Assembly (NCBI GenBank): GCA_963677445.2
Contig: CAXXGF010000010.1
Coordinates: 1-64,000 of the forward strand
Reading direction: 5' to 3'
Source of the DNA: G963677445 sp963677445
Lineage (GTDB): Bacteria; Bacteroidota; Ignavibacteria; Ignavibacteriales; Melioribacteraceae
DNA: 64,000 nt
Shown here: positions 25,587 through 36,300 of the stretch, piece by piece
Numbering within the stretch: position 1 is the stretch's first letter
How the letters are laid out: each line of letters starts with the position of its first letter
Translations under genes and position numbers: made by a program
Notes under the pieces: generated by a model
Told to the model about the DNA's origin: nothing
Databases searched by the model: none
What the model saw: only the letters and a program-made list of their open reading frames with translations

Positions 25587-27539
25587 ATGGAGAGGCAAAT
25601 TAATAATAGCAGCCGGAACAGATTTTATAATCAACTCTTTCAGGATTCTGATCTTGGGATCGTTTCTTTCGACACAAACTTTTCAATTCTGGAGTTTAAC
25701 AACGCGTTTTCATCGCATCTCGGATATGAAGAAAATGAGTTGTTAAATAAATGCCTGTGGGATCTGCTGCCGGAAAAATGGAAAAATTACGTAGAGCATA
25801 TTGTTCAAAATAAAGTTAAGTTCAGCGGTTTTTCCGGATATACAGAGGTAATGTTCATACTTGCCGATGGAAGAATTTTACCTTTCGAGCAGAATATTTT
25901 CCTTTTAAGGGACAATTATGGGAATATTTCCGGTTATTATGCTTATGTAAGGGAAATAACTGAAAAAAAACAAACTGAACTGAAGCTGGAAAATCTGGCT
26001 GGTTTTGGCAGACTTATATCAGATATTTCTTCCGGATTTTTAAGTCTGCCATATGGTTTTTTGCGTGAGAAAGTTACAGATTCTCTTCAAAAAATTGGAT
26101 TGACCTTACATTCTCCCTTGCAGTTTTTGCATGTCAGTAAGAAATATGCCTCCGAAAAAGAAAGAGATTATTTTTGGATCGAGGAGAATAGTGTTTATTC
26201 TTATAATAATCAGCTGCTGAATTTTTTGGATACACATGAAGTGAGAATTAAATTATATTCCGATCAAATATGTATATGTAATCCACTGAAAAATCTGGAG
26301 GTATTTAATTTAATCAGGTATAATCTTTCCACGGATAAAAATATATCTGCTTTTTATTTAATTCCTCTCTTTTCAAAGGAGGAATTAATTGGGGTATGGG
26401 GAATCGCGTATTCTGATCAGGAAAAGTTATATACACCTGAAGAGACGGAACAAATCCTGATTTTATCACGCATATTAGGCAACGCGATATTCCTTGAGTC
26501 GGCTCAAAGCCAGTTAAAGGTCAGTGAACAAAGATTTAAAGTATTGATAAACTCGACTTCGGCGGCAATTCTTATTGTCAGAAAGAACCGAATAATTTTT
26601 GCCAACCAGGTTGTTACTGAATTATTGAAGATTACATCTGAACAGGTTCTTGGCAGGAATTTCGCTGAATTTGTACACCCCGATTTCAGGTCGCTTCTTA
26701 TTAAAAAACATCATGAAAGGATGAAAGGGATGAGGGGGATTCAAAAATATGAGGTGAAAGTAATATCATCGGACGGCAGCGAGATGTGGGCTGAAGTTAC
26801 AAGCGACCTGATAGAATATCTTGATGAACCCGCGGTATATATTACCGCTGTCGACATTACCCAGAGAAAAGAAGCGGAAAGGCAACTTGAAGACAGCCGT
26901 GAAAAGTATAAAGAACTATTCGAAAACTCAAAAGAAATTCTTGAGTCGGAAAGAAGAAGACTGGCAAAAGAGCTCCACGACGTCATTGGCCAAAGGCTTA
27001 CTTTTACAAAACTCAATATTGAATTATTCAGAGAAAATGAGGGTATAAACAGCCTTTATCTCGATACAGCAACTGAAAACCTGATAAAGCTTGGTCAGGA
27101 TCTTAAAAGTATTGTCAAATCTCTTACTCCCACTGTTATTGAAAAATATGAATTAACGAAAGCGGTTAAGCTTCTCGTGGAGGAATTTAATCAGTCAACA
27201 GATTATAACATCAGTTACCAGGTAAATGCCACCAACATGGCAATAAATAAAAAGGTTGAGCTTGATGTTTACCGGATATTTCAGGAAGCGTTAAATAATG
27301 CCGTAAAACATTCGGATGCCGGAATGATTGAAGTGAAGCTGGCTGTTACGAAAAATGTTATCAAAGGTTTGATAAGGGATAACGGAAAAGGTTTTAATAT
27401 TTCAGACCTTGAATCGAAATCTTTGGGGTGGGGACTGATGCATATGAGCGACAGGACAGAAATGCTTGGCGGCAACTTTCATATTTTTGCTGAGCCTGAA
27501 AAAGGAACAGAAATAAAATTTGAGATTCCAAATGGATAA
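25587..27539 (+). CDS. PAS/GAF sensor histidine kinase (HisKA_3 type)
   Basis: 650 residues, no evident membrane helix. A PAS domain (about 12-130), a GAF-like region (about 135-310), a second PAS (about 315-435) and a coiled coil are followed by HisKA_3 with acceptor His in RRRLAKELHDVIGQRLT (about 455-475) and a HATPase_c domain to the end (ALNNAVKHSDAG, RDNGKGF). HisKA_3 kinases pair with NarL/LuxR-type regulators, and one begins inside the end of this gene (8-bp overlap ATGGATAA). It lies 3 bp after the propeller kinase. The signal is unknown. Confidence 0.92.
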   Translation: MERQINNSSRNRFYNQLFQDSDLGIVSFDTNFSILEFNNAFSSHLGYEENELLNKCLWDLLPEKWKNYVEHIVQNKVKFSGFSGYTEVMFILADGRILPFEQNIFLLRDNYGNISGYYAYVREITEKKQTELKLENLAGFGRLISDISSGFLSLPYGFLREKVTDSLQKIGLTLHSPLQFLHVSKKYASEKERDYFWIEENSVYSYNNQLLNFLDTHEVRIKLYSDQICICNPLKNLEVFNLIRYNLSTDKNISAFYLIPLFSKEELIGVWGIAYSDQEKLYTPEETEQILILSRILGNAIFLESAQSQLKVSEQRFKVLINSTSAAILIVRKNRIIFANQVVTELLKITSEQVLGRNFAEFVHPDFRSLLIKKHHERMKGMRGIQKYEVKVISSDGSEMWAEVTSDLIEYLDEPAVYITAVDITQRKEAERQLEDSREKYKELFENSKEILESERRRLAKELHDVIGQRLTFTKLNIELFRENEGINSLYLDTATENLIKLGQDLKSIVKSLTPTVIEKYELTKAVKLLVEEFNQSTDYNISYQVNATNMAINKKVELDVYRIFQEALNNAVKHSDAGMIEVKLAVTKNVIKGLIRDNGKGFNISDLESKSLGWGLMHMSDRTEMLGGNFHIFAEPEKGTEIKFEIPNG

Positions 27540-28164
27540 AAAAACATTGATTATTGCCGACGATCATATTATGGTCAGGGAAGGTTTTAAGCTTGCTTTA
27601 GCCGGAATGGAGAACCTTGTCATAGCCGGCGAAGCCAGCAACGGGGAGGAATGTGTAAGGCTGGCTGAAAAATTACGGCCCGATATTATAGTTATGGATA
27701 TTGATATGCCGGTTATGAATGGAATTGAGGCTTCGAAAAAAATCAAACAGATTGATGAAAATATTAAAATTCTTATTCTGACTATGATGAGTGACGAAAG
27801 TTATGTGTTTAACGCGCTTTCGGCAGGAATAGACGGATATATTTACAAAATGTCGCCCCTGACAATTTTTAAAGAAGCGGTAAGACTTATTTCTGAGGGA
27901 GAACCATATTTTTCAAGGGAAGTAACAAATATTATTGTTAAAAAGAAATTTGGTGAAACTGACAAAAAAGAGTCGAAATTAACACAAAGAGAAAAAGAGA
28001 TTTTGAAATTGATCGCGCAGGGTGAGACTTCCAAAGAGATTGCCGAGAAACTATTCCTCAGTTATTTTACCGTAACAACACACCGCAAAAATATTCTTGA
28101 GAAACTTCAGGTTAAGAATACAGCGGAACTGATAAAATTCGCCCTTTCGTCGGGGATTGTGTAG
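27532..28164 (+). CDS. NarL/FixJ-type response regulator
   Basis: 210 residues from the ATG at 27532; an upstream TTG at 27520 is unlikely. The receiver domain (about 1-120) has the acidic pair in IIADDH, the phospho-acceptor Asp in IIVMDIDMPVMNG, and Lys in GYIYKMSP. A LuxR-type helix-turn-helix (about 145-207) follows with LTQREKEILKLIAQGETSKEIAEKL split across it. It overlaps the HisKA_3 kinase gene by 8 bp, so that kinase is its likely partner. It is a DNA-binding transcription factor; targets are not visible. Confidence 0.95.
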   Translation: MDKKTLIIADDHIMVREGFKLALAGMENLVIAGEASNGEECVRLAEKLRPDIIVMDIDMPVMNGIEASKKIKQIDENIKILILTMMSDESYVFNALSAGIDGYIYKMSPLTIFKEAVRLISEGEPYFSREVTNIIVKKKFGETDKKESKLTQREKEILKLIAQGETSKEIAEKLFLSYFTVTTHRKNILEKLQVKNTAELIKFALSSGIV

Positions 28165-28475
28165 CATGGTTTTGTTATAATTTTATTCAGAGCTAAATTC
28201 CAAAATATTGAACGGACTGACACCTTAACTGGTCGAACCGGAATTGAGAATCGATCGTGGTCATTTCACAAAAGATTTCTTTAGCGCAACTCAGAAAGCG
28301 CAGGGCATACCAACTTCTTGGTATTAAGATTACTTACTTTTTACGTTATTAAATACCAACTACTCGCAATAGATATATTTTTTAAACCTCCGATTATTAA
28401 TCAAGGGAATTGAAAAATCGTTTATACCGTTTGCGTTCCCCGCAGATTGAAATTTTATATTGTCGGAGGTTGAAA
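28165..28475. other. Intergenic region upstream of the chemoreceptor
   Basis: 311 bases with no gene. 28307-28324 is a perfect 7-bp inverted repeat (ATACCAA/TTGGTAT) around a 4-base loop; the half-site ATACCAACT recurs nearby at about 28351-28359, so it may be an operator rather than a terminator (no T-run follows directly). The last bases carry GGAGG, six bases before the chemoreceptor ATG. Confidence 0.55.
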
Positions 28476-30593
28476 ATGAAGATTAGAAATTTTAAGGACT
28501 GGAAGATGTTCTGGAAAGTTTTAACAGCAGCCATCATTCCAATATTGATATTTACTTTCATATTTTTGGTTTATATTATCCCCGATTCCGAGGAATCGTT
28601 ATATCGTTACAAAAAAGAAGCTTTAAAAGATAACACAGAAGTAGCGTTCAGCGTTATTCAGGAATTTTATACTAAATATAATGGGGGAGAATTAAGTGAG
28701 GCCGAAGCAAAAGAAAAAGCCCTCGATGTAATAGAAGGCCTGAGGTATGCGGGGGATAATTATTTCTGGATAAATGACTCCAGGCCCTACATGGTAATGC
28801 ATCCTTTTAACCCGGATCTTAACAATAAATCACTTAAAGAATCGAAAGACCCGCTTGGAAAATTTCTTTTCGTGGAAATGGCGCAAGTCGCGAAATCATC
28901 AGGAGAAGGGTATGTTGATTATATGTGGCCGAAACCAGGATTTTCGGAACCTGTTCCAAAAATTTCATTTGTAATACATTTTAAGGATTGGGACTGGATT
29001 ATTGGCACTGGCGTTTATGTCGATGATGTTGAAGCTGAAATAGCCTCAATGACAAACGGCATATTATTTTTCCTTTTTTTAGCCATTGTGATTACAATAA
29101 TTATAGGATATTTTATCGGGAAACTGATCAGCAAACCTCTTCAGGATCTTACCTTGTCCGCGGGAAAGGTATCGGATGGGGATGTTGAGCTTGTGGTTGA
29201 TGTAAGTATGGCTGATGAAATAGGAGACTTATCAAGGGCATTTAAAAATTTAGTGGACAATCAAAAGAAAAAAGTCCGGGCTGTACAGGATATGGCCGCG
29301 GGGAAACTGGCAAAAGTAGAACTGGCATCCGACAGGGATGTGCTGGGAATAGCTTATAACAAACAGGTGGATATCGTAAGTGACCTGATCAGCGAAACAA
29401 AAGAACTGATTGACGCGTCCAGCGAAGGCAATCTTTCGGAAAGAGGAAATTCTGAAAAATATACCGGAGCATGGAAAGAGATGATTGTTGGCATAAACAG
29501 TCTTCTCGACGCGATTGTCACCCCTATCAGAGAAAGTATGGATGCGTTAGCGGATATGTCGAATGGTGATCTGACGGTGAGAGTAAAAGGTGATTACAAG
29601 GGTGACTATGACAAACTTAAGAATAGCATGAATACACTTGGCAACTCCCTCACATCCCTGATCGGAAAAATAACCGAATCAATAGTTTCAACTGCCAATG
29701 CTTCCACTGAGATATCTTCGAGCACCGAAGAGATCGCCGCCGGTTCCCAGGAGCAAAGCGCTCAGACTACAGAGGTGGCGAGCGCTGTTGAGGAGATGAC
29801 TAAGACAATTCTTGAGACAGCCAATAATGCCAGCATCGCTTCGGAAGCGTCAAAAAAATCGAGCGACCAGGCAAAAGTTGGTGTCGAGAAAGTAACAGAA
29901 TCGAAAGAAGGTATGAACAGAATAATTTCCTCTGCTCAAAATACCGGAGAGATTATTTCATCATTGGCTAATAAAACTGATCAGATTGGCAAAATCGCGC
30001 AGGTGATTGATGATATTGCCGATCAGACTAATCTCCTCGCGCTCAATGCCGCGATTGAAGCGGCAAGGGCAGGTGAACAAGGCAGAGGATTTGCAGTTGT
30101 GGCTGATGAAGTACGTAAACTGGCTGAAAGAACAACCAAGGCTACCAAAGAGATAGCTGAAACGATCAGGGCTATTCAGATAGAAGCAAAAGATGCCGAT
30201 GACTCAATGAAAGAAGCCGGAGTCGCAGTGAATAATGGAAAAATGCTTACTGAAGAAGTGGAAGAAGCGCTCCGTAGTATACTGGATAGCACTGAAAGTG
30301 TTCGTTTTCAGATTGATCAGGTAGCCGCAGCCAGTGAAGAACAATCATCTGCCGCAGAACAAATAAGTAAAAACATTGACGCGATAAACAGTGTAACAAA
30401 TGAATCTGCCGCAGGTATTCAGGAGATAGCCCGCTCAACTGAGGACCTGAACAGATTAATGGAAAATTTAAAGGATATGGTCAGCGCATTCAAACTGGCA
30501 GATGATCAGGATGCCTATTATAACCAGATCGAAGCCAGGACAGGCGGATACCTGGGCGAGGAAAGGTTACTTGGTCCTTCTCATGCTGCCTGA
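28476..30593 (+). CDS. Methyl-accepting chemotaxis protein with single Cache domain
   Basis: 705 residues from the ATG at 28476, chosen for the strong GGAGG six bases upstream; an earlier start at 28410 is weaker. Transmembrane helix 1 (about 15-38), a periplasmic sCache_2-type domain (about 40-190, with YFWINDSRPYMVMHP and WDWIIGTGVYVDDV), transmembrane helix 2 (about 198-220), HAMP (about 220-275), then HAMP-like linkers and the MA signalling domain (about 410-680) with the hairpin tip DQTNLLALNAAIEAARAGEQGRGFAVVADEVRKLAE split across it. No CheR-docking pentapeptide is seen at the C-terminus. sCache_2 domains bind small organic ligands. A strong terminator follows. Confidence 0.95.
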   Translation: MKIRNFKDWKMFWKVLTAAIIPILIFTFIFLVYIIPDSEESLYRYKKEALKDNTEVAFSVIQEFYTKYNGGELSEAEAKEKALDVIEGLRYAGDNYFWINDSRPYMVMHPFNPDLNNKSLKESKDPLGKFLFVEMAQVAKSSGEGYVDYMWPKPGFSEPVPKISFVIHFKDWDWIIGTGVYVDDVEAEIASMTNGILFFLFLAIVITIIIGYFIGKLISKPLQDLTLSAGKVSDGDVELVVDVSMADEIGDLSRAFKNLVDNQKKKVRAVQDMAAGKLAKVELASDRDVLGIAYNKQVDIVSDLISETKELIDASSEGNLSERGNSEKYTGAWKEMIVGINSLLDAIVTPIRESMDALADMSNGDLTVRVKGDYKGDYDKLKNSMNTLGNSLTSLIGKITESIVSTANASTEISSSTEEIAAGSQEQSAQTTEVASAVEEMTKTILETANNASIASEASKKSSDQAKVGVEKVTESKEGMNRIISSAQNTGEIISSLANKTDQIGKIAQVIDDIADQTNLLALNAAIEAARAGEQGRGFAVVADEVRKLAERTTKATKEIAETIRAIQIEAKDADDSMKEAGVAVNNGKMLTEEVEEALRSILDSTESVRFQIDQVAAASEEQSSAAEQISKNIDAINSVTNESAAGIQEIARSTEDLNRLMENLKDMVSAFKLADDQDAYYNQIEARTGGYLGEERLLGPSHAA

Positions 30594-30625
30594 TAGTAGT
30601 AAATGTTAGCTGCGTTGTGTTATTT

Positions 30626-30654
30626 GGGACCGGATAAAATTCCGGTCCCTTTTT
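30626..30654 (+). terminator. Rho-independent terminator after the chemoreceptor
   Basis: Perfect 8-bp stem GGGACCGG (30626-30633) and CCGGTCCC (30642-30649), 8-base loop, then TTTTT. The next gene begins only 10 bp downstream, leaving no room for a separate promoter, so it may act as a partial terminator (attenuator). Confidence 0.9.
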
Positions 30655-30664
30655 CTTAGTAAAA

Positions 30665-31057
30665 ATGGATATCCCGGGTATTAAGATGTATTCGATAAAA
30701 GAAACAAAATATGGCTTGCTTGTTGAATTTTATGAGACCATTGATGCGAATGAAATGTTTGAGTGTATGAAAAAGGTCGAATCCAAAATTGAAAACAATA
30801 ATTATGAGAGCAATATTTGTTTTGATATGAGAAATATGAAACCTCTTTCTATTGAGAGCAGGGAGATATTTGATAACAGCCGCTTTAAATTATTCAGGAC
30901 AAAAGTAAGAAGAACAGCCTATATTCTTAACAGCAGCCTTAAAACTGCTCTCTACAGGAGGATGACAAAAGAAGCGGGTACATTTTCGAGAGAAAAATAT
31001 TTCAGTTCCCAGGAAGGTGAAAACTGGGAGAATGAATTTAATAACTGGTTATACTAA
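30665..31057 (+). CDS. Small STAS-like protein of unknown function
   Basis: 130 residues; an internal ATG at 30686 is an alternative start because no clear ribosome-binding site precedes 30665. The alternating strand/helix pattern (GLLVEFYETI, then ICFDMRNMKPLS) is like small STAS/SpoIIAA-type domains found beside chemotaxis genes, but I do not recognise a firm family. No membrane helix or signal peptide. It sits between a chemoreceptor and cheY, 16 bp before the latter, suggesting a role in the same signalling pathway. Confidence 0.7.
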   Translation: MDIPGIKMYSIKETKYGLLVEFYETIDANEMFECMKKVESKIENNNYESNICFDMRNMKPLSIESREIFDNSRFKLFRTKVRRTAYILNSSLKTALYRRMTKEAGTFSREKYFSSQEGENWENEFNNWLY

Positions 31058-31073
31058 ACTATTCAGAGGAAGC

Positions 31074-31442
31074 ATGTCAAAAATTATTGTGTGTGACGAT
31101 TCGCTTTTTGCAAGAAAAAGAATTTCAAAATTTATTGAACAATGCGCGGATGAGATTTTGCACGCGGTTGATGGGGAGGATGTGCTGGGGAAAATTGAAC
31201 AGGAAAACCCCGATTTGATAATTCTCGATTTATTGATGCCTAAAGTTGATGGAATTGGGGTGCTTAAAGCTCTGAGGGAGAGAAATAACAGTATCCCTGT
31301 AATTGTATTATCAGCAGATATACAGTCTTCGACAAAAGAAAAAGTATATGAACTCGGGGCTGATTATTTTTTGAACAAACCCCCGTCAGAAGCTGAATTG
31401 GTTGATAAAGTTAATGAGCTTCTAAATGCAGAACTGAGGTAA
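31074..31442 (+). CDS. cheY: CheY-like single-domain response regulator
   Basis: 122 residues from the ATG at 31074 (AGAGGA upstream). A stand-alone receiver: acidic pair in IIVCDDSLFAR, phospho-acceptor in LIILDLLMPKVDG, Thr/Ser in VIVLSADIQSS, and Lys in YFLNKPPS. It lacks an output domain, so it should act by protein contact, for example on a flagellar motor or a kinase. It is followed within 3 bp by a CheC-type phosphatase, the classic partner that dephosphorylates CheY. No flagellar or CheA gene is nearby. Confidence 0.93.
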   Translation: MSKIIVCDDSLFARKRISKFIEQCADEILHAVDGEDVLGKIEQENPDLIILDLLMPKVDGIGVLKALRERNNSIPVIVLSADIQSSTKEKVYELGADYFLNKPPSEAELVDKVNELLNAELR

Positions 31443-31445
31443 GTT

Positions 31446-32045
31446 ATGCTTTTAACTGAAGAACAACTTGATGTGATCAGGGAAGTAATCAACATTGGAG
31501 CGGGTAAATCGGCAGCGCTGCTTAATGAAATGGTAAATGCCCCGATATCAATGCAAATTCCAAGAATTTGGGTCAGCTTTTTAAAAGAATTAAAATCCAA
31601 TATTTCTTATCCTGAGGGGGAAAAGTTATCTTCAATTGAATTAAACTTCGAAGGTTCTTTTTCCGGACGCGCTGAAGTGGTATTTCCGGCAAGAAGCGCG
31701 CTTAACCTCGTTTCTGTGTTAACAGGTGAAGATGAGGAATCTGACGAGTTTGATAATATTAAAGCCGGCACACTCAATGAAGTGGCAAATGTTATGTTAA
31801 ACGGGGTGCTCGGTTCTATCAGCAATATTTTTGAAGATCATTTTAACTATTCTATTCCCCGGTTCAATGAAGATACCAGTGGTATTCTGGTTGGGCATGG
31901 ATTAAAGGATGATATGGTTGTTTTATGTGGTGAAACCCATTTTGAAGTGAAGGAGATGGATATTGAAGGAGATTTTTATCTGATAATGGAATTACCCTCT
32001 TTTGACAATTTAAAGAGGGGATTGGATAAACTTCTGGAGAGATGA
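31446..32045 (+). CDS. cheC: CheC-family CheY-P phosphatase
   Basis: 199 residues, the normal size of CheC. Both pseudo-repeated active sites are visible: the first with Glu and Asn in REVINIGAGKSAALLNEM (about 12-29), and the second in TLNEVANVMLNGVLGSI (about 105-121). The Glu/Asn pair in each places the attacking water on the aspartyl phosphate. Two intact sites argue for CheC rather than CheX or FliY. It is embedded between cheY and a PAS kinase with gaps of 1 to 3 bp. Confidence 0.92.
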   Translation: MLLTEEQLDVIREVINIGAGKSAALLNEMVNAPISMQIPRIWVSFLKELKSNISYPEGEKLSSIELNFEGSFSGRAEVVFPARSALNLVSVLTGEDEESDEFDNIKAGTLNEVANVMLNGVLGSISNIFEDHFNYSIPRFNEDTSGILVGHGLKDDMVVLCGETHFEVKEMDIEGDFYLIMELPSFDNLKRGLDKLLER

Positions 32046-32046
32046 A

Positions 32047-33300
32047 ATGAACAGAAGAATTTTTGAAAACTTTAATTATGTCAATTCCGGCATATTTGTT
32101 ATTGATGATGAGAATAATATAGTTTTTTGGAATAATGTTCTGGAAAATCAGTCCAATATTCCGTCAGAGAAGATTGTTGGGGAAAACCTGTTTGAAGTTT
32201 TTCCTCATCTAAATAAAAATTATTACAGAGCTTTGATCGGTGGTGTGATGATAGGAGGTCCCCCGACAATCTTCTCGTATAAACTTCACAAATGTTTTAT
32301 TCCCAGTTATTCCGGAACAGGAAATGAAAGAGTGCAGAATACTACTCTCGCGGGGTTAAAACATCCCGGGGATGGCAAAACTTATGGAGTTTTTTCCATT
32401 CAGGATATTACTCACGAAAGCCTTCAGATAGAAAAATTTAAAGTTATGAAAGATAAAGCTCTCCATGAGGTGCAGGAGAGAATAAGAGCAGAAAAAAAAT
32501 TAAAAGATATTGTAATTGAACTGGAAAAAAATGAGTCTTTTCTGGAAGAGCAGACTTATAACCTGAGAGTCGCGAATGAACAATTGGTCGTATCTGAAAA
32601 AAAACTTCAGACACTGAATGCAAGTAAGGATAAATTCTTTTCAATTATTGGTCACGACTTAAGAAGTCCTTTAAATGCGCTTTTAGGTTATTCAGAATTA
32701 ATAGAAGAATTTTATTACGATTTATCGGATGATGAAAAAAAAGAATATGTCGCTAATATAAGGGATGTATCTGAGAGGATGAATGAATTGCTGATAAATC
32801 TCCTTAACTGGGCGAGGATCCAATCAGGAAGAATGGATTTCAGTCCCGAAAAGCTTAATCTTTCCATCTTAACAGGAGAAGTACTGGAGTTATTAAAATT
32901 TAACGCGTCCGAAAAAGAAATTGTTATTGAGAATAAAACGGGAACCGGTTTTAAAGTTTTTGCCGATAAAAATATGGTGGAAACAATCCTCAGAAATTTA
33001 TTATCAAACGCGGTAAAATTTACTCATCCCGGCGGCAATATATCGATAAAAGCGGAATTAATAAATGATGATGTTAAAATATCGGTAAGAGATAACGGAA
33101 CGGGTATGTCGGAGGAAAATGTTAATAAACTGTTTGTGATTGATAATAAAATCAGATCGAAAGGGACAAATGATGAAGAGGGTACAGGACTCGGTTTGAT
33201 TCTTAGTAAGGAACTTGTGGAAAAAAATGGCGGTGAAATTACTGTCGAAAGTACTCCCGGAATAGGCAGCATTTTCAGCTTTACCCTGCCCGCCGGATAA
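32047..33300 (+). CDS. PAS sensor histidine kinase
   Basis: 417 residues, soluble. An N-terminal PAS-like domain (about 5-125), a coiled coil (about 130-195), HisKA with acceptor His in IIGHDLRSPLNALLGY (about 205-220) and HATPase_c (about 310-417) with NLLSNAVKFTH, DNGTGM and GTGLGLILSKEL. It starts 1 bp after cheC, which implies co-expression with CheY and CheC. Its kinase core resembles that of the propeller kinase at 22257. It could feed phosphate to the local CheY in the absence of CheA; this is inference. Confidence 0.92.
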   Translation: MNRRIFENFNYVNSGIFVIDDENNIVFWNNVLENQSNIPSEKIVGENLFEVFPHLNKNYYRALIGGVMIGGPPTIFSYKLHKCFIPSYSGTGNERVQNTTLAGLKHPGDGKTYGVFSIQDITHESLQIEKFKVMKDKALHEVQERIRAEKKLKDIVIELEKNESFLEEQTYNLRVANEQLVVSEKKLQTLNASKDKFFSIIGHDLRSPLNALLGYSELIEEFYYDLSDDEKKEYVANIRDVSERMNELLINLLNWARIQSGRMDFSPEKLNLSILTGEVLELLKFNASEKEIVIENKTGTGFKVFADKNMVETILRNLLSNAVKFTHPGGNISIKAELINDDVKISVRDNGTGMSEENVNKLFVIDNKIRSKGTNDEEGTGLGLILSKELVEKNGGEITVESTPGIGSIFSFTLPAG

Positions 33301-33317
33301 ATACTAAATTACATTGT

Positions 33318-36300
33318 ATGACTGAACAAAAATTAAATAGAGCCCGGAGTAAAAAACTACAGCAGCTTGCCGGAAATGATGAAACTCCGGCTAACTTATA
33401 CGGGCTTGATAATGTAAATGTATTATTGATCGAGTATGATTCAGAGGGGAAAATATTATCATTCACTACCGGTTTGGCTTCGCAAAAAACAGAGATAAGG
33501 GACAGAACAATTAATTCATTATTTCCCGGGGTGGCTGAGGAACAATTGATGATCGAAGAGGAGACGAGTCAATTTTTCGCTGATTTCTTTAACGGGGAAA
33601 GGACTCTTGCCGGATGTCTTGTTAATATATTTAATAAAAAAAATAAATTCTCGGCAGTTATTATCCACATCACACCCGGAAATGACTACCTCATTTACAA
33701 ACAAATTCTGGAAAATTCAAAAGACCTGATATTTGTGATGTCACTTCCTGAGTGTGAGTATCTGTATATCAATCCTGCCATTAGAGAGATATGTGGTTAT
33801 AATGAATCCCGGTTCTATTCCGATTCTGGTTTTATTTTCAGAATAGCTGATCCCGACTACAAAGATTATTTGACTGAAGAACAGAAAAAACTGATGAACG
33901 GGGTGGTTGATGATTATTATGATTTCAAAATAATTCATCGGGATGGGAGAAGTGTTTGGATAAGGCAGAGTAATAAATTACTAAAAAATAGTGAGGGTAA
34001 GCCTGCTGCTTTAATAGGAATTGCAAGGGATAACACACAGTTAAAAGTTTATGAAGAAGCTTTGCTTGAAAATGAAATTTTATTCAGTAAATATATTGAA
34101 AACAACAGGTCGGGCATCCTGATTCATTCAGAAGGGAAAGCTCTTTACGCCAATAAAAAAATGGCAGGTTTATTAGGTAATAGTCAGGAAGTGGATTTAA
34201 CCGGAAAAGCAGTTGGAGAATTATTTGTCAGTCTTCGAAAATCTGATCCTGGCATTGTCGAAAAAATTGTCGCAGAAAAGGAAAAATTCGAAATTAATTT
34301 TTTTAATCTGAAAGAGGAGTCTGTTTTTTGTGAAGTCAGCTCAATAGAAATTGACTACAATAACCAGAAAAGTATGGTATCCACTTTTTACGATATAAGT
34401 ATAAGGAAACAGGCGGAAGCAAATCTTATATCAGAAGAAAAAAAGTTCCGAGAAATATTTGATAATGCTTCAGATGGGATCTTAATCCTTGACGATAAAT
34501 TAAAAATAATTGAATTTAATGCCGAAATAAGCCACCTGCTTAATACAACGAAAATATCATTAAAGGGTAATCCGGCAAAAAAGTTTTTACCTGATAACGA
34601 TGTTGCGATGCTTGAAAACTGGTTTCTAAAAGATGACTTTTATACAGTTTTTGAATCATTCGCACTGCCGAAGAACAGGGAGGGGATATTTGTAGAGATA
34701 AGCGCGAAGGGGATAGATTATAAGGGTCACAAAGCTTTGCTTACAATCTGGAGAAATGTTTCAGACAGGAAAATTGTTGAAGCCGCGCTTTTAGAAAGTG
34801 AAAACAGGTACCGGATGTTATTCGAAAGCGCCAACGACGCTATTTTTATAATGGTTGATGACCTGATAATTGACTGTAATGATAAAGCGCTGGAGCTTTT
34901 CAGAGGAGAGAGGAAGCACATTGTCGGCTTTACTCCACATTATCTTTCTCCTTCTGTGCAGCCAGGCGGAGAAGCTTCACAGGACATGGCTCAAAAAAAG
35001 ATTCAGAGCGCAATTGCGGGGGAGAACCAGGTTTTTGAGTGGGAGCACAGGAGAATTGATAATTCCCTGTTCCATTCTGAAATAAGTTTAAGTGTATTCC
35101 AATTAAGCTCCGGGCAGTATATTCAGGCAATAATCAGAGATATTTCAGAGCGAAAAAGACTTGATCTTGAAAGAAAAGAAAGAATGAGCAGACTCGAGAA
35201 ATATCAATCTGCAATAATCAGGCTTTCAACTAACCGGGACATTGTAGGAGGCAACACAGAAAAATCGTTTGGCATTATTACCGAGACTGTCGCAAACGCT
35301 TTAAAAGTTGACAGAGTGGGTATCTGGTTATTCAAAAATGAAATGAGCCGGCTTGTATCCTTTGATATGTTTAATACAAATGAAAGGGAACACAAAAAGT
35401 ACGAAATTATAAATGGAAACAGCAGCCTGGAATATTTTCAATTGCTGAGAATGAGCAGGGCGGTCCCGGTTGACGATGTTTTTAAAAGCGGGAAATTTGA
35501 GGGGATAACAGATTATCTTGAAAAAAATGATGTTCGGTCCAAACTTGATGCTGTAATCCGGATTTCAGGTGAGGTAAGGGGAGTTATTACAATTGAATCA
35601 TTTGGTTCGAGAAACTGGCAGGGGGATGAGATTAACTTTGCCGGAGAGATTGCCGATCAGATCTCACAATTGTTTTTAAATAATGAAAGAAGAAAAGCTG
35701 AAGAGGACCTTCAGAAAAGTGAGGAAAGTTATCGCAGTCTTTTTAAACATTCAGCTTTTGGAATTTATCAGTCGACCTTCAACGGAATGATAGAAATATG
35801 CAACCCGGCTTTCGTCAGGATTTTCGGATATAATTCGGAAGAAGAGATTATTAAAAAAGGTATGAAGGAGAGTTTTTATGTCGATAAAGTTGAGCATGAA
35901 CGTTTTAATAAACTTCTCCTTCAGTTCGGAAGTCTGGAAGGATTTGAAACAGAATACCGGAAAAAGAATGGAAATATCATAAAAGTGAGGGAATCGGCCA
36001 GATTAACAAAAAATCTTGAAGGCAATCTTATTATTGAGGGCACCATTGAGGATATAACCTCTCAAAAAAATGCCGAAAAAGCTATCATGGAAGCAAGAAT
36101 CAAAGCTGAAAAATCAGATCAGCTTAAGTCTGAATTTCTTGCCCAGATGTCGCATGAAATAAGGACTCCGCTGAATGCCATCCTCAGTTTTTCAGGATTA
36201 CTTAAAGAAATGATAGGAGATAATATTGAGGATGATCTGAAAAGCTCATTTCAGATTATGTCAAGAGCCGGCAAAAGGATTATTAGAACGATTGACCTCC

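Noticed and set aside
28307..28324. Terminator after the first NarL regulator
   Set aside because: The hairpin is not followed by a T-run and lies 140 bases past the stop; an operator is equally likely.
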